DNA from: Siderastrea radians
Lineage: Eukaryota > Cnidaria > Anthozoa > Scleractinia > Rhizangiidae
Length of the DNA: 64,000 bases
Assembly: GCA_964017195.1 (NCBI GenBank)
Contig: OZ024895.1
Location: forward strand, 29,488,375 to 29,552,374
Direction of reading: 5' to 3'
The notes under the pieces are model-generated. The model saw only the letters and a list, made by a program, of their open reading frames with translations, was not told where the DNA came from and ran no database searches. A program made the translations under genes and the position numbers. Positions 26,755 to 41,700 of the stretch are shown one piece after another; position 1 is the stretch's first letter, and each line of letters opens with the position of its first letter.

Positions 26755-29700
26755 TTACACAGCCAAGAGGTCGTGATAAGCTGCAATTTCCAAAGTAACA
26801 GACCCCGGCATTCTCTCGCTATGTTGCCGTCTCCTTCCCATCAATTGATGTTGCAGAACTACAGTCCTGTTGTTTATATCGACGGACATTTTGGCCTGGC
26901 CCAGGAAAGAGTCACAAAAGACATTGCTGTCCCATATCTAAAATGCAAATAACAAATAAATAAAACTTGTTACTCAATAAAGTCGAGTAACACGAGTGAC
27001 CAGAAAGGGCGTTAATTTTTACATCCACGTCAAGATTTTGGCAAATTAATGCGTTTACCAGGAAAACATGCATGTGAGTGTTCACACAATTCACACCTTC
27101 GTTGGATTCAAACCAGTTCAATTCTTATTTCCTTCTCAGTCGATCTCTTTTTAACGTATAAAACTTGATATACTGACATAACATGGACATAAGCCGTTTT
27201 TCTAGTCATTATTTTTTTCAAAGTCTAAACGCAAATTTCATTTATCGGCAAAACAGTAAAACTGCAGCGGTTGCTTCTAACAAAATAACCATAAATTAAC
27301 CGTTAAAAAGCTTATGGTTATCTAACTCAACGCAAAACGCAAATGGCCGCCATATTATTGACAGAAAAGGCGTTAAAAGAAAATTCTGAGCCCGCACAGG
27401 GGTTATCCTCCTGGAAGTCAAATGTTCATAGCTTTGAAATTATCCACATGCAATCCAACAAAAATTGAGTGTTTCATTACCTGTACAACCAAGTGGGTTT
27501 CCTTAGGCCTTCTGACGAAAAACAAGGCTCCAGCGTTCCATTCTGGATTAGCAGTATCACTGAAGGTTGGAGTCCTGACCGTCTTACCTTCACACTTGAT
27601 CAGGGCGTAGGGATCAAGACCTGAATAATGCATGAACAACTATAATAATAGTAAATAAAGTATTATAGGTCTACTAAATAAATAGGTGAACGGATAGAAA
27701 CGGACGAACAAACGAGCGAACGAATGAAAAATGAATGAATGAACCAACGAAAGAACAAGCGAACGAGCGAACGGATGGATGGACGGACAGACGGATGGAT
27801 GCATGGATAGATGGTTGGACGGACGGATGGATGGATGGATAGATGGATGGATGGAAAAAATAAAGACAAAAAAACAAACAAACAAACAAAACGAAAACTT
27901 TCAGTAGCAATCACCGTATCGAAAGATCTGTCTTCATGACAAGATAACCACTTACTCAGTAACGCATATCTTTTTTCAAGACCAGCTGCAGACTTGACTA
28001 GTACTGAGAGGACACATACAGGAGTGCGAAATCGAGGAATACAGCAACAGATCTTACTACCAGTGGGATGATCCTTCTCCAAGACCCTTGGTTTGGCAAG
28101 GAAAAAAAGAGGAAGAAAACAAATAGAATTTTGATTTTTCATTTGGCCATTTATGGTCATTTTGCAGCGTACAAAAGAGTACCATAGCAATACAAACCTA
28201 TTCAGACAGCAGCAGCAACAACGACAACAAACATTATTTAGACTCGAAGACCGGAAAAGGAGTTCACGTGGTCTTTAATATTGGCTCATAGCGTTTTAAT
28301 ATCTACTCTAAAGCACAGAACTTGGCGACCTAACCCGGAATTTCTCTCGGAACAGTTTTGTAAGAGATATCACTATTTATGGTATTTTCTGTTTCCATGG
28401 CAACCACGAAATTTTTTACAACTTTATAATTTTGCCTTTTTTGATGAGAATTTTTATTTTTTTGCACTACGTTTCCCAGTGTTAGATCATTTTAGTGTTC
28501 TTTTTCGTGTCAAGTATTGCGGCTTTATGAAGTTTTATAAAAATCAAGTAATCCAAGATGCCGCTCTCTTTAAACCCTTCGTCAGGTGACGTCATCACTT
28601 TACGATAGAGATAGCAAACGAGATATTGTTAGGCTTACTATAAACCATAAAGCTTCGTTTAATATGAAAACAACAACGTAAAAGTGAAACGAAAACGGCT
28701 GATTGAGGCACTTATCATAAGTAGACTTATTCTCGTTCTTTCGTGCACTTGTTAATGTGCTATGTGTGAATGCCACCGCAGTGTCAATGTTGTCTGTGGG
28801 GTTTCTAAACTGTCAGTTTCCCGACATTTTTTTTTTCTGCAGTGCATCATATGAATATTGTTCTGGTCGGAAGATACAGAACCACCTTGAAAAAAAATTG
28901 CGAAAATCGGTCAAGGCTCCTTGAAGCTCTAAAAACCTCCTGCGGACTTTCTGTAATTGTAAGGTAGTTAACGCTCTTTTAAGTACTTACATTGCATCAG
29001 ACGATTTTTCAGTGAATATTCTCATCATGAATTTTCCTGGCTCGTGTGGATCGTAGGTTGATGGTACTACCACATATCGCCCCTCCTTCATCTGATACCT
29101 GTTCACCACTTCTCGCATGTTTATAAAGATGGAATCACCTGCTTTTTCAAACATCGAGTGTATGCGGTACTTGCGATTCTCCTCTACCTGAAGGAAAAAG
29201 AGTCATCTTAAAAACAATAACAATACTAATGAATTCATCTTCAAAGAGAAGATGGTGCAATTGTGCTTGGACTTTGGCTACCATTGACCTGTGTGGAGAA
29301 TGTCTTTATATGTGGAAGTTTCAAGCATGCACATGCTTAAATATATTCAGGTATAGTAAACCTCGTATTTCTTTTTTCAAAATTTTGTATTTTGGCTCAC
29401 ACAGAAAAAGGAAAAAAGAACATTAATACCGCTGGGAAGTTCACCTATAAATTAGCAGATCCTGCGAAACTCAGAAGTGTTGCATCTTGCGTAGAAGCGA
29501 AGATAAATGACAGCCAACTTGCAAGTTATCTCTGCTGGCATACAAGGTCCTCAAAACTTACTCGCCTTTATTATCTCACTTAGATAAGAAATAAAGCTCA
29601 AATTCACGGGTTCACGGGTTCACGGGTTTTCTTGATTTCAAGGTGCCTTTTCAAGTGGCGTTGATATTTTTTTCTCTCTGAAGCGAAATATAAAATTTGA

Positions 29701-32700
29701 AAAAAAAATTACGAGTTGGTCCTCTTGAAACTGCCACCACATAGACGAACCTGTTGGACAATCCAGATTTAAATGTATAACGCCGATATGGGAAGCAAAT
29801 TTGTACAAGGGTGGACAACAATTGCACCGTTCGGTATAACCATTGCTAGGAACGGATGAAACGATTCTCTGTTATTTCTTCCTTCTCCATTTATAAATTT
29901 AGTTTTGGGCTTAATACCTAATAACGTTTAATAATTATTAGTTGACATTTCTTTCACGGAAGTCAGATTTTAAAACATTTCCCAGATGTACCATTAGATC
30001 TGAGTTTATTTTTGTGAGTTACCTTCATGATGTAGTAGCCAATACTTAGATTTTTTCCGCCTTCGTCTCTGTCGATTCGGGTATCTTCTTGCATCAATGC
30101 TATCAATACCTCTCCCGCGTCTTCATCTTTGATGCTGAATGCGTACTGATCATTGACAATGAATTTTGAAAAAAAAATGTAAGACGGTCAATCTGTAAGT
30201 AATTAATCAACAACAAGTGAATGGGCGCAGTGCGTAGTAGATTTTCTTAATTCATGAAGCCATAAAGAAGTGCTCTAAGGTCATGTGCTCTGAAATAAAA
30301 TTGACAAAAATTTGGGTGTACTAGAAAATAGATCCCGTCTTAGGTCATTTCCCTGCCGTCAATACTTTTAAACTAAAGAACAAGGCTTTGTTCCAGGGTA
30401 CAAAATAATAATAACGACAACAAAAGCAGAGAAAGAGGGACTCTGTAGTTTACGTGGGTGTTAAACACCTCTCTTCATTCCTAAGTTTCCGTCATAATCA
30501 CTTTTATTTTTCCTTTTTAAATGGAAAATTTTCCATTAGAGTGTGCCAAGTTCGAGAGACAATGCCTAGTATAGAAGGGTTGCCATTTTCCTATTTTTGA
30601 GCCACTGTACCAAAGCACAGCAAAGGCAATACAGTTAGCGGTCGAAAAAAAGAAAAAACAAAACAAAAAGAAAAACAAAATAAAACCAAACCAAATCAAA
30701 CTTAACTTCCTAAAATGTGTCTCGGCAAACATGTCTCGTCGTAGTTCCTGAGGGGAGGCTGATTCTGCCGCCCCTCCCCCTCTTTCTTCTATGCCACTAA
30801 GGCATTGGAGCCATTTCAATGAAAAAAAGCTTAGAAGGTCTATAGTACAACCAAAATTTCTTCCTTTAAATTCCTCTGAAACAAGATTAAAGTGTTATGT
30901 GACATGCCAATCATGTCGTGATTTCCAAACAGACATCACCTTAGATTCTCGATTTCTCCAAAATCTTAGAAAGCCGTCAAAATAAACTCAAATGCATTTA
31001 AAGCCAATAAAGAAAGGCTAACATGGATGAAGACGTAAGGGAAAAACTGAGTAGGAGGAAGAACTTTTCATAAAAAAAACATGCTCTTCAGAGCCTGGTT
31101 GCTATAGAAACATCAAATTCCCTGAACAAAGATATATCATACCATATTATTCTAGCAGTTCAAAAAGTTTGGCGGCTTTTTTTTAATTTTAGAAAGGTAT
31201 TTATGAACAGCACAAAAAAAGTCTTCCCTCCCCAAGTGTTAAAAACCTGGCTAAATTTAGCTGAACCAGATAAACAGACCACTGACGTAGAACTCTTCCT
31301 TGTTGTCATGAATTTTTATTAGTAGTATGTCATACCTGTGGATTCTTCAAAAAGGTGGCTTGGTTTGTCACGCATCCGCCTGCTGAAGAGCCCGGCTTCC
31401 ACTCGTTGTTGTGTTTAAAGAGATACCATCTCTTTGAAAGCGAAAATCTTGACGTGTTCATCAGATGGCACATGGTAGCTTTGGTGAAGTAACGACAGAA
31501 GTCTTCAAAAGCCATCCTAACGAAACAAGCAAAAAAAATAGGACCACCTCAGGTGATTTTTTAAGCATTTGAAGTTAATTTCAATATCCCATTTAGTTTA
31601 GATATCACGTAATTAATTTATTGTAATAATATTTTAATTAGCTGGTAGTGCATGTCCCCATTAAGTTTTTTTTTTCCATTTTTTTGACTGGTACTATTTG
31701 GTAAGCTGTTTATCCATTCATTCACTCATGGTCTTACGGGGGCTTACCAGTGAACTGAGTGTCGAAAGCAATTCCCCATTTTTGGGTTTTGTTTTCTTAC
31801 GCTAATTATTGCTTTAAAATGTCTCAGATCACCCGGAGGAACATCCCTTTATTGGCCTAAACAGATATATGTGCACCAAACAGGCCGGTATGGTTTTCAG
31901 AGTCTTGCGTTTTAACTGGGTGTAAAACGTCACTATTTAGCGTCTTGAACAGGGTGTCTTTCTGGAATGGAAGCCTTGAAAAGGGTGCGAACGTTGGCGG
32001 AGCGCGGTCTGCATGTGTGGTATCTACAAATATTTTTCATCTAATGCTATGATGGCATTTATTAAAAAAAAAAGTTTCTGACATAATTTTTTCTGGTCAC
32101 GAAAAAAGGTCTCTTGTCTTAAACAGGGTAGCGAAATGAACGGATTCTGTCTTAAACAGGGTCAGGGTATGAAGGCCTCGGCGGCACCCCATCACCCAAA
32201 CTTCCCTTAAGTGCCCCCCACCCCCGGCAGGTCACTCAGTCTCAATCATTAGAGTTAAACGAAAACCAACTAGCTGTAACTTGTCAGCCGCGCATTATAG
32301 CGCCATTCCCAAGTATTTTTGCGTGGAACTGGGAAAAACAAAACGTTGTTCAACTACTATGAGAAAGGCAACTGGAAATGCGAGCAATGAATTTCTGTCA
32401 AGGGAGAGATGAAATTGAAACATAAATTTTTTTGCAGGCGTGGAGTACTGATACTGATACTACATTTATAACGTTAAAACAAATTCTGCATGCATCGTAT
32501 TTAAACTGAGAAGTGAAGCAGACTAACCAGAACTCTCCATCATCGTCTGCTTTTATTCCAAGCTTTTCTCTTTGATCCGCGTCGAGATTTTTCCATTCTG
32601 CCGAGCTTTGTGAAATAAAGAGAAGATAAGTGTCAAGTGCCGGAATGATTGCATAACAAGTTCATTTTTTAGCGCTTCATTTACTAACGCACCGCCTCTT

Positions 32701-35700
32701 AGTCAGAAATACGTCAACTAATACTATAGACCGACACGATAGCAAATAAAACAAAATCAGTTTATATTTGGGAACTACAAACGAATCTCGGTGGGGGGAG
32801 GGGGGGGGGGGGCGGGCGCTCCCATTTAAAAGTGTACCGGTGGTACTCAACGATTTTGAAAGGAACCCCTAAAAAGCACCAGAATATTTTTTTTGGTGAG
32901 AGTGGCTAGAATTCATTTTCAGCCGTCAGATATATCAATTCTGATAAGTTATATGAAATATTGCAAAGCGCAACTTATCACGCGTTACAGCTATTTACTT
33001 TTCACTATAAGTATTTTCTTTTCTTGTCAAATATTTTGCGGTTTCAACCATGAAAGGCACCAAGGTAATTGCAAAGGTTGCCATTTTAAATTTGGACACA
33101 CCAAGCGGTATCAAACCTGAATTTTAACACCTAAAATATGTTACAAACGCCCCCGTCATTTTGGTATGGGATCTTTCTCGGGGTACGTGCAACCTACCGG
33201 TCGCTCCAAGGGCCGTTCCACTCTTTGTGCCCCCACGGATTTCTCAGCCTGATCAAATACAAATGTTCTCGGTTGAAGAGATTGAATAAACCTTCGCCAG
33301 TGGTGATCTGTTAAGAAAATGAACAAAAAATCAGCTCAACAGTACAAAAAATGTATGCTCTAAAACCCCCATGTTGAACTTCGATTGTCAGAAAATCAAG
33401 AGAGCATATTTCACCCATACACGTCTTAAGTTATTTTTAGACCAGCCAAAAGAATAGGACAGATATGGGAGAATTTATACTCACAAATAAAGGATCCAGC
33501 TACAACAATAGAGGCTTAGTTTACAATTAAATTTTCGACTTGAACGTTGGGTACAGTGGTTCTGACTGGCTGATGAGTATATGGATGAAATTTAATGTTG
33601 ATGCTGTTGGTGTTTGGAAATGTCTAACGTCAATGTTTGAAAATGTCTAAGGTCAAGTTTAAACTTCTGGGACTCTTAAAATTTTTATGGTAAATTGAGT
33701 AAATTTTTTACTGGGTGTAGGTCCCGATTTGTGTCTAAGTTTACCTTCTTTATTGCAGTAACGCCGTAAGCATGTCCCATTATCAAGCCTGTCTCCGTGC
33801 GTCTTTCCATGTCTTCATTGTTTTTGACCTAGGAATACGCAAACAAAACGAAGAAAAACAACTGTAGGGTAGATACAGCAGCAAGGTTATACTAAAGAGT
33901 GAGAATGTGTTTAAATGTCGGGCTAAACATCTGTATATTGTGGTGGCTCGCAAACCAACACACTATTTTGTACTCAACAGAAGGTAAATGCAAAAGGATT
34001 TGACACCTTTGGGGATCACATGCAGATTTAGACGTCTTCTGGTCATTGCTTTAGTAAGTTTTAATTGACTTGAGTGTCCTTTAATATATAAATTTAGCCA
34101 AGCCTAAAAGCGGAGCTCCACTTTTTTTAATTGCTGGAACGTATTCATTTTTGAAAGTAGTTAGCCAAAAAAAAAAGGAAAAAAAAAACTTCCCTCCCTC
34201 TGAGATTTGAACCGCCGAGCCGCCGAACCGCCGGATCACAAAGGGATTGCGCTAACCACTGCAAAACTTCTGCTAAGTCGTCAAATCAGTATTTCATTTT
34301 AATACTTAAACAGCTGTTTATTAATCGCAGGTCGATTGACATACACACGGGTGTTTTTCTTGGGGAAATCTGCTGGGAAAATGTGTTCGGACCGCCGCAA
34401 AAACCATGGTTGTGGACAGAAAAGACCAGAGGGCACTAGCTCTGCTAGGTTTGGGTCAGGACCGCTGCCAAATGCTGTGAACTCAAGCGTTGTGCCGACC
34501 GAGTTCGCAGCAGAACCGACAACAAAGATAAAGTCCTCGAAGGCAAATTCGTAACTTGAACTTTTGAACTTTTGAACTTTTTTCTTTCCATTAATAAAAT
34601 TGTTTTTGACTTTTGTTGTCTTTGCTAAGACGCGGGTCACCATGCGATTTCGTGGCAAAAAACGCGAGATACAGCACAGGGTTATCTGAAGTGTGTGCAC
34701 CTCATATTGGTGGCCCTGTGGTGCAGACGGACGGAAGTGCGGACGGACGATCACGTGACTATTACGTCACTACCCAAATTTCTTGGCTTGATAGGTTACT
34801 AAATTTGCTTAGCAATGGTGCTCTGCTGGCGCGCTACGCGCGCGGGCTTTGCTATTAAACTGTATAGGTTTCAAATCGTCACGCCGTCGTAATGTTATTT
34901 TAGACAAATAAAGTATGTTTTTGATGACTTAGAAAATTTTTTCTTCGAATTATTAACCAATTTTACTTGATAATTGGTAGTTAGGAAAGCCGATACTTGT
35001 TTTGGGCAGTATTTTTGGGATTAGTTAATTGACAACTGAAAGTGATAAACGTCAGTTGTCAATTCAGTAACTAATCCTAAACAGAGTGTATATGTACACA
35101 CTTTGCTCCGTTTATCAGCGTTTGTTTTCTCTAAAAAAAGGTGAAAAAAGCCTATTCTTATTCAAAAATATCTTAACCTCATCCTACTTATGAAACCAGA
35201 TCTCACAACACAAGGAATCGATTCGCATCGGACTTCCCCTAAATGACTGTAAGGAATGAACAAACCGTGCTGCTGAAAACGGCAAGGGGCGTCCATCCCT
35301 ACCTATATGGGTTAGTAACTATGTAAGTGGTGAGAAGAAGACATACATTAGTCAATGACACAAGCTACTTAGAGATGAATTCCGAGTTCTCGCAAGTGAA
35401 TTCAAACCCATTGTCCTAACGCCGAACAACACCGGAAAGTGGTATGTCACGTTTTCAAGATCAGCTGCGGTTGTCAGTGCAATATGATCGACTGAGAAAC
35501 TACCAGAAACGTTTACCTCTGCGTTTTCCCTTTCTGTAAGGGTGATGAATTGCAGATTTGAATAAATGTCTTTAGACAAACATCTCAGATTAACCCACTA
35601 TTTTTTCGCGTAGGCGCGGCTTCAAGATGAAATCCGAAACCGTCAAATGACATGCATAACTGTATGATAAGAGTAGTCATCTTGGCTTACCGATATGGAA

Positions 35701-38700
35701 GCACCAATCAGTGACCTTTCGCCCATAGCTTTTTGCATAGTTTTGAAGTAGGCCAGTCTGCCATCCTCATCTTCACTGAAACCCGTCTCTTGCAGATTAG
35801 TTGACTCGCACACTCCCCCTGTGAAATCCACGAGAGCATCTGCGATGTTTCCTGCCTGCAGTGCCTCGTAACTTCCGTTTAATCTAACAATGATTATGGG
35901 ATTTAACGACAGACGTACTATTAGTTTTTGCTCGAAGCCCTTTTTTGACGTTTCCTTCCTTATAAAAACTACAACTATTTCTCAATTCCAAATCGTTGTG
36001 TTCTCTGCGTCAGCCACTAAATTTTAGTTGAATTTTATTCTGCATTTTAAGAGCGTATTAAAGAAATTCTCAGTGGCTTACGTTTGAAATAAAACAATGT
36101 TGCCACACGATTGAAACCATAACCACAAGGCCCAATCTACCTTGTTGGCTATGTACGACTCGATTCCTTACAATAACGGTTCAATATTTTGACATGACGC
36201 CGTGTCGACTATGACGTGTTTGAGGTCATAAATCCGCCGTTTTGAGTTTCGAGGGCCCCATCTTAATTGGATTCTTGGCCTGAGTAGTACAGTTGTCGAC
36301 GACGTCAGGATAAATTCCAAAAAATCAATGCAAGTTAAACAAGGTCAAACAAGACATCAGAACTGATGATCTAAAATAGTTAAGTTACTGCAGTTAATGA
36401 GGGGAGAAAATCAAAATGTAGATTCTTAATTAAGGTGGAGATAATTTTCCCCTTAGACCAGTTGCGATGTACACTGCGTATTATGATGTCACGACTACTT
36501 TCACAGATTGTGCGTACTTTGCGTATGCCTTCTCAAGTAATGATCCCCAGAATTCGTTCCTTTGAGACGAATGAATGTAAATTAACTGTCCGTCAATTGT
36601 CGGAAGTAAATCATCAACTACAACTTCTGTCCATTCACCCTGCCGCCAAAACCGGAACTTGAATATTCCCTGGTATTTGCCGACATCTTCCGGGTCCCAT
36701 TCTTGTTTCTTTATATCAGGAATAACCTTTCACAAAGCGGTAACAAAGTCAGTAAAATGGAATATGTTACTGCCGTTGCGTTATTATGCAGTGCTACGCA
36801 TATATCCTTATCATCTGTTATAACTGGAAACCCTTGCATTTTGATAGCCTGCGTAGCAAGCGTTTCCGTAGGGCTTTCTGCAGGTTTAAAGCATTTTTCG
36901 CTTTTTTTTTGCGCTCGCCCAATTTTTGCGCCGCCAAAAAGCGAAAAACGCCTCGAACGGGCGGCCGAAAACCCTGCGGAAACGCTTGCTACGCAGGCTA
37001 GCATTTTGACTGCTTGATCTTATAGCGGAGCCAGCGCGCTAGGGCGTCAGCGGAGCTCCATTGCTAAGGAAATTTGGTAATCTATCAAGCCAAAAAATTT
37101 TGGTAGTGACGTAGTAGTCACGTGACCGTCCGTCCGTACGTCCGTACATCCGTACGTCCGTCCGTCCGCACCACAGGGATACCAATACACTTCCTACACT
37201 GGATATAACCCTGTGCTGAATCCCGTGTGTTTTCAGCGCGAAATCGCATGTTGACCCGCGTTTTAGCAAAACAAGCAAAGACAACAAAAGTCAAAAACAA
37301 ATTTGTTAATGGAAAAAAAAAGTTCAAAAGAACACTCAGTTGTCTTTTTGGTGGAAGGGGAAAAGTTCAATCTAGGCGAAAGAAATTCGGCGATAAAGTT
37401 CAGGCAAAAAGTTCAAATTTGCCTCGTCGGTTCTGTTCAAACTCGGTCGGCACACCGCTTGAGTTCGCAGCTTTTCGCAGCGGTTTCGACGCCAAATATA
37501 GCAGAGCTAGTGCTTTTTGGTTTTTTCTGTCCACAACCATGGTTTTTACGGCGTTTCGAACACATTTTGCCGTGAAAAACACCAGCATTTTCATGCTGAT
37601 AGGCAGCTTGTCACGAAGAAAGAAATAAGTATTAAAAGTTAACCACGTAAACAATGTCAAACGCCCATGGCCTAGTGGACTAGTTACCGGCATCCACGCC
37701 AACGACCCGGGTTCGACACTCAGCGGGAGCAAGAATTTTTTTCTTTTTTTTCTTTGTTTTTTTTTTATTAATAAAACGACTTGGATGAGAGTATTTTCAC
37801 AAATTAATAACTGCCAGCAAAACCAAAACAAAAAAACAAAACAAAAAACAAAAGCAAAAAACAGACAAAACAAAAAGGGGGGCTCCGCTTTTAGGCTTGG
37901 CTAGATCTATATATTATTTGTATTCTGACGTGACCTTAGAAATCCCACCCCCACCCCCCCAAAAAAAACCATCTCCGTGAAATAAACACGACCAACTTTA
38001 AAGACGTTTTGGACGAACAACATCCAGACCCATTCTTTGATCCACATTCGACGCACTTAAAAACTTTAAAACGATATAAACGCTGTTAAAATTTTGTTTA
38101 AATTGCGGAATATATTTCGCTCTTCGTGCCTCGTCAGCCGCTAAATAAAATTGTCAAATTGGTCATGTAAGAACCACTAAAATGTAACAATGTTCATGTA
38201 AAAACCATTGGAATAGCCCACAGTTTGACTCCATGTTAGTCGTCACGGGATGTCCTACTCTGATGGTAGCGGTAAAGACCGGTCTTTACCCTAACGACGC
38301 TATGCTGAGGCAGATATCTGAGGGTGTGAGGATAGAGAAAGTACCCGGAGACTCCTTAATTAACTCTAAGAACGAGTGGAACTTTTTCCAAATTCCGCGC
38401 GCGGTAATCCCGCATGGCCGCGCGCTACCATCAGCCTGGCATACGGTGCACGCGACTGAAATTGAAATTGACCAATCAGAGCTCAGTACGCGGGGCAAAC
38501 TGAGTTTTCCTACGTCATAAGGAGAAAGGACCCCGGGAACGAGGTTGGCGCCTGTTCAGTCGAGCATCGTGTTTGTGTTCGTTTACCAGCAATGTCACAC
38601 CAGTGATTCTAGTTAGATTTACATTTATATGTATGAATGCAGGCAAAGAAGTGCTTATCTCAATGCAGTTTTAGTTTTGTGAAAGTCAGTTGTCCCATTT

Positions 38701-41700
38701 TCTACGTTTAATCATACGAAAGGAATTTCGTAAATAAGCGATCTGATGTAAGCTGAAAAAATTGCAGTTCATTGCGTAGTCTTTTATGATTTTTTTTTTA
38801 TGGTTCTCATTTCGCAACTGGTTTACATTTTATCCCAAAATTAGATAGTGTGACTATTTTAGAGTGGGTCGGTGTTGTTTTCTCAATCCAGTTTAGTATT
38901 CGTCACCGCACATTGGTTTGTTTTGACTGATTGCTAATTTAATTATCCAATAAACTGAAGAGTCAGCCGCTCTGTCGTCAAGTTTATAGTCTTAGTGTAA
39001 AGCTCTATGTTTTTTCAGTTGTGGAATATTTTATCAGCTCCCTGTAATGTTATATTTTCAGCTTCCTCACTTGAAGTGAATGCCATTTCTGTCCTAAATT
39101 AGAGACTAAAATAAATTAGAATCGCCGATTCAGTGAGTGAGTTCAGTGTAACATGGTTTTGTAGCGTGTCTGTAGATCGAAATGAAAAAGTTATTCAAGT
39201 AACTATAGGTGAAACAGTTCTCGATCGGTCTAAAGCTATTTTGTCCAAAAAGAGACTCTAAAGGCTTCCGAAAAATAGTTTAGGGTATGTTCTTTAAAAC
39301 ACCCGAGTAATACTTCGCGGGCGAAAAAGTTGTGCCATTTTCCCTCCATAATTGTGCTTGGAAGCTTCAGAAAACATTTTTCGGGTCTTTCCCAGTAAAC
39401 AGCCTGATGCCTGAACGATATTGTTTATTTTAGCAAAGTTGTTTAATGAATGACGGAACTAAACAGCCAGTGGGCATGCGAATCAGTGAAAAATGCGTAC
39501 CGGTATTTAGATTGCAAAGTCTGTCGAGTCGCTCGATCCCCGGCTGCCGGGAGCAACTGAAGTGAGTTCATTCGTTTTTTTAACAGAGCAACTGTAGTTT
39601 CACGAGTACTCTTCTTGACCTTAATGAGCTTTCCAAAGAATGCTGCAAAAAGCATTGTCGGTGAATGTCTCGCTGAAGTCTTATTTTTGAAGGAAAATAA
39701 GTCGACTTTACTGTTTCCTCAGCGGTCCGCATTGTGCTTTTGCGTTTATGTTTTCCTTTGTTGTTTTTCATCTTTAAATATGAGCAAGCAACCTAGTGAA
39801 CAAAATGGACGAGAAAAACCACTTTGCAACGAATTTAAATTAAGCAGAAATTCCAACGGCGTCACTGAGACACAAATCAAAATTGTTCCGGAGTGCCTAA
39901 TTTCTTAATACGACAAGAAACTGTGTAGAAATAGAAATTTAAGCAGTTAGCGTTGTGTTTACAATTCAGGTTAATAATTTCTTTCATCGTCACGTCGATC
40001 ATAAAAAAAATTACGAGCGGTGGGTTCGATCAGTCAGGAAGGCTTTCCACTCTGAAGTATCAAGACAAGACGTAAAATAAAACACAGTAAAATGAAAGAG
40101 AAGCATTTAATAAAAACTGTCACACATTCATGGCGAGTCAGTACAAAAATCAAGAAGTAATCTAAGGAAGAACCGAACAAACTACCAAGAAAGAAGGAAC
40201 GGCGACATTTTTTGGCTATACCACACAAAGTTGACTCTGGTTTACCTGCACTCGTTGTAGCTCTCTGCTCCAAAAGCTCCAAATGTTCTGATACAAATGG
40301 GATGCTATCTAAAAGAAGTTGAATCGCTTTCCAGTTGTTTGAGTGTTGTTTTTATCATTCCGTCCACAACCCTAAACTGAGAACAACAGCGTTTTGTGTC
40401 TTGCCTTTAACAAACTAAGATGGTGAATTCTGACGTTCCTCACTACAGTAATCCTGTTTCTGAGCTGCATAGAGATAACCTGTTCAAGTTAAAATTCTGT
40501 CTTCAGTTCGATTAAACAAGCACATGATGACGCCGTTGTGCGAACGGATTACAATCTTGCTCCGTTTCAACTCCCGCAGCTAATATGGTGAAATCGTACA
40601 GCTTCAATCCACTTTGAACGATGATTATAACAATGTTTCAAGAAAAATCAAACACGTACCGCATTTACAGAGCCAAAAATTAGTAGATTTTTTCCCAAAA
40701 CTTGTGCCACTTCGTTCACTTTGGTTCGGAGCAGTTTCATTTTGATTCATTCAGCTTTGGAGAGAAACGCTGCACACTTAGCAAGCTTTTGGCGCCTTTT
40801 TCGTTCAGTCATGTGACCAATTCTTGTCCCTTTTTATCTCTTACTGGTTTTTTTTTCTGTCTTGATTTTATAACAGCTATAGTGGTCGAGGTTTTAATAA
40901 AACAATTATTCTACTCGGACTTGCTGGCTATCGTATAATTATAACCAGCTCGCCGCTATGCACCTCGTTAGTTATCTATCATTGCAAAAACCTAACACTG
41001 GACGTAACAGCTAGTGACGGACGTTAAAATAGTGGCTTTGACTGGAGTGAACGGCTGGCGTTATAAGTTTCGCCGTACGTTAAGTTTTATGCAACTCGTT
41101 CCCGTTGCTTTCCTGCCCTCTGGCTCGAGTTGGAAAAACTGGACAATTAGCAAGTGACATCATGTAATCCATATCGCAATGTACCCAATGTCCACCCAAT
41201 GTTACGATGAGGGATGATGACGTAGGAAAACTCGGATTTCACTGCCGCTAGCACCGCGGGCGCAAGCTTCGTATGCCAGGAGTAGGACAGCCAGTGACGA
41301 CTAACATGGACTCAAACTGTGGGCTATTCCAATTGTTTTTACATGAACATTGTTACATTTTAGTGGTTCTTACATGACCAATTTGACAATTTTATTTAGC
41401 GGCTGACGAGGCTCGAAGAGCGAAATATATTCCGCAATTTTAACAAAATTTTAACAGCGTTTATAGCGTTTTAAGGTTTTTAAGTGCGTCGAATGTGGAT
41501 CAAAGAGGTTATGTCTTGTTATTCTTCTCGTAATCCGGGACGTTTTTCTCGCAATGTCCTTGGCTTTTTCCTATCTTCTTAACTGAAGCTAAAGCCTTCT
41601 TTAGTGCTTAAAGTGGTACTAGGATCAAAAAATCACTTTTATTTTTTCTTCGGATTTCGAAACTATGTTTGTTAAACACTCCCCAAGCGAAATTATAAGC

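Noticed and set aside
27640..28190. 175-codon minus-strand ORF with His-Pro-Ser-Ile repeats
   Set aside because: It runs calpain A exon 11 into an intronic tetranucleotide satellite; only the exon part is real.
34299..37628. Paired 133-151-codon ORFs in the two SINE-like copies
   Set aside because: They share a short stretch (TTKVKN.F.NGKKK) but frames diverge; more likely chance frames in related non-coding repeats.
37668..37735. Functional tRNA gene
   Set aside because: Box A and B resemble a tRNA but acceptor arms do not pair and the block is part of a dispersed repeat.
39615..39908. 97-codon ORF inside the 3.5-kb long-TIR element as a transposase
   Set aside because: No catalytic motif or family resemblance; too short.
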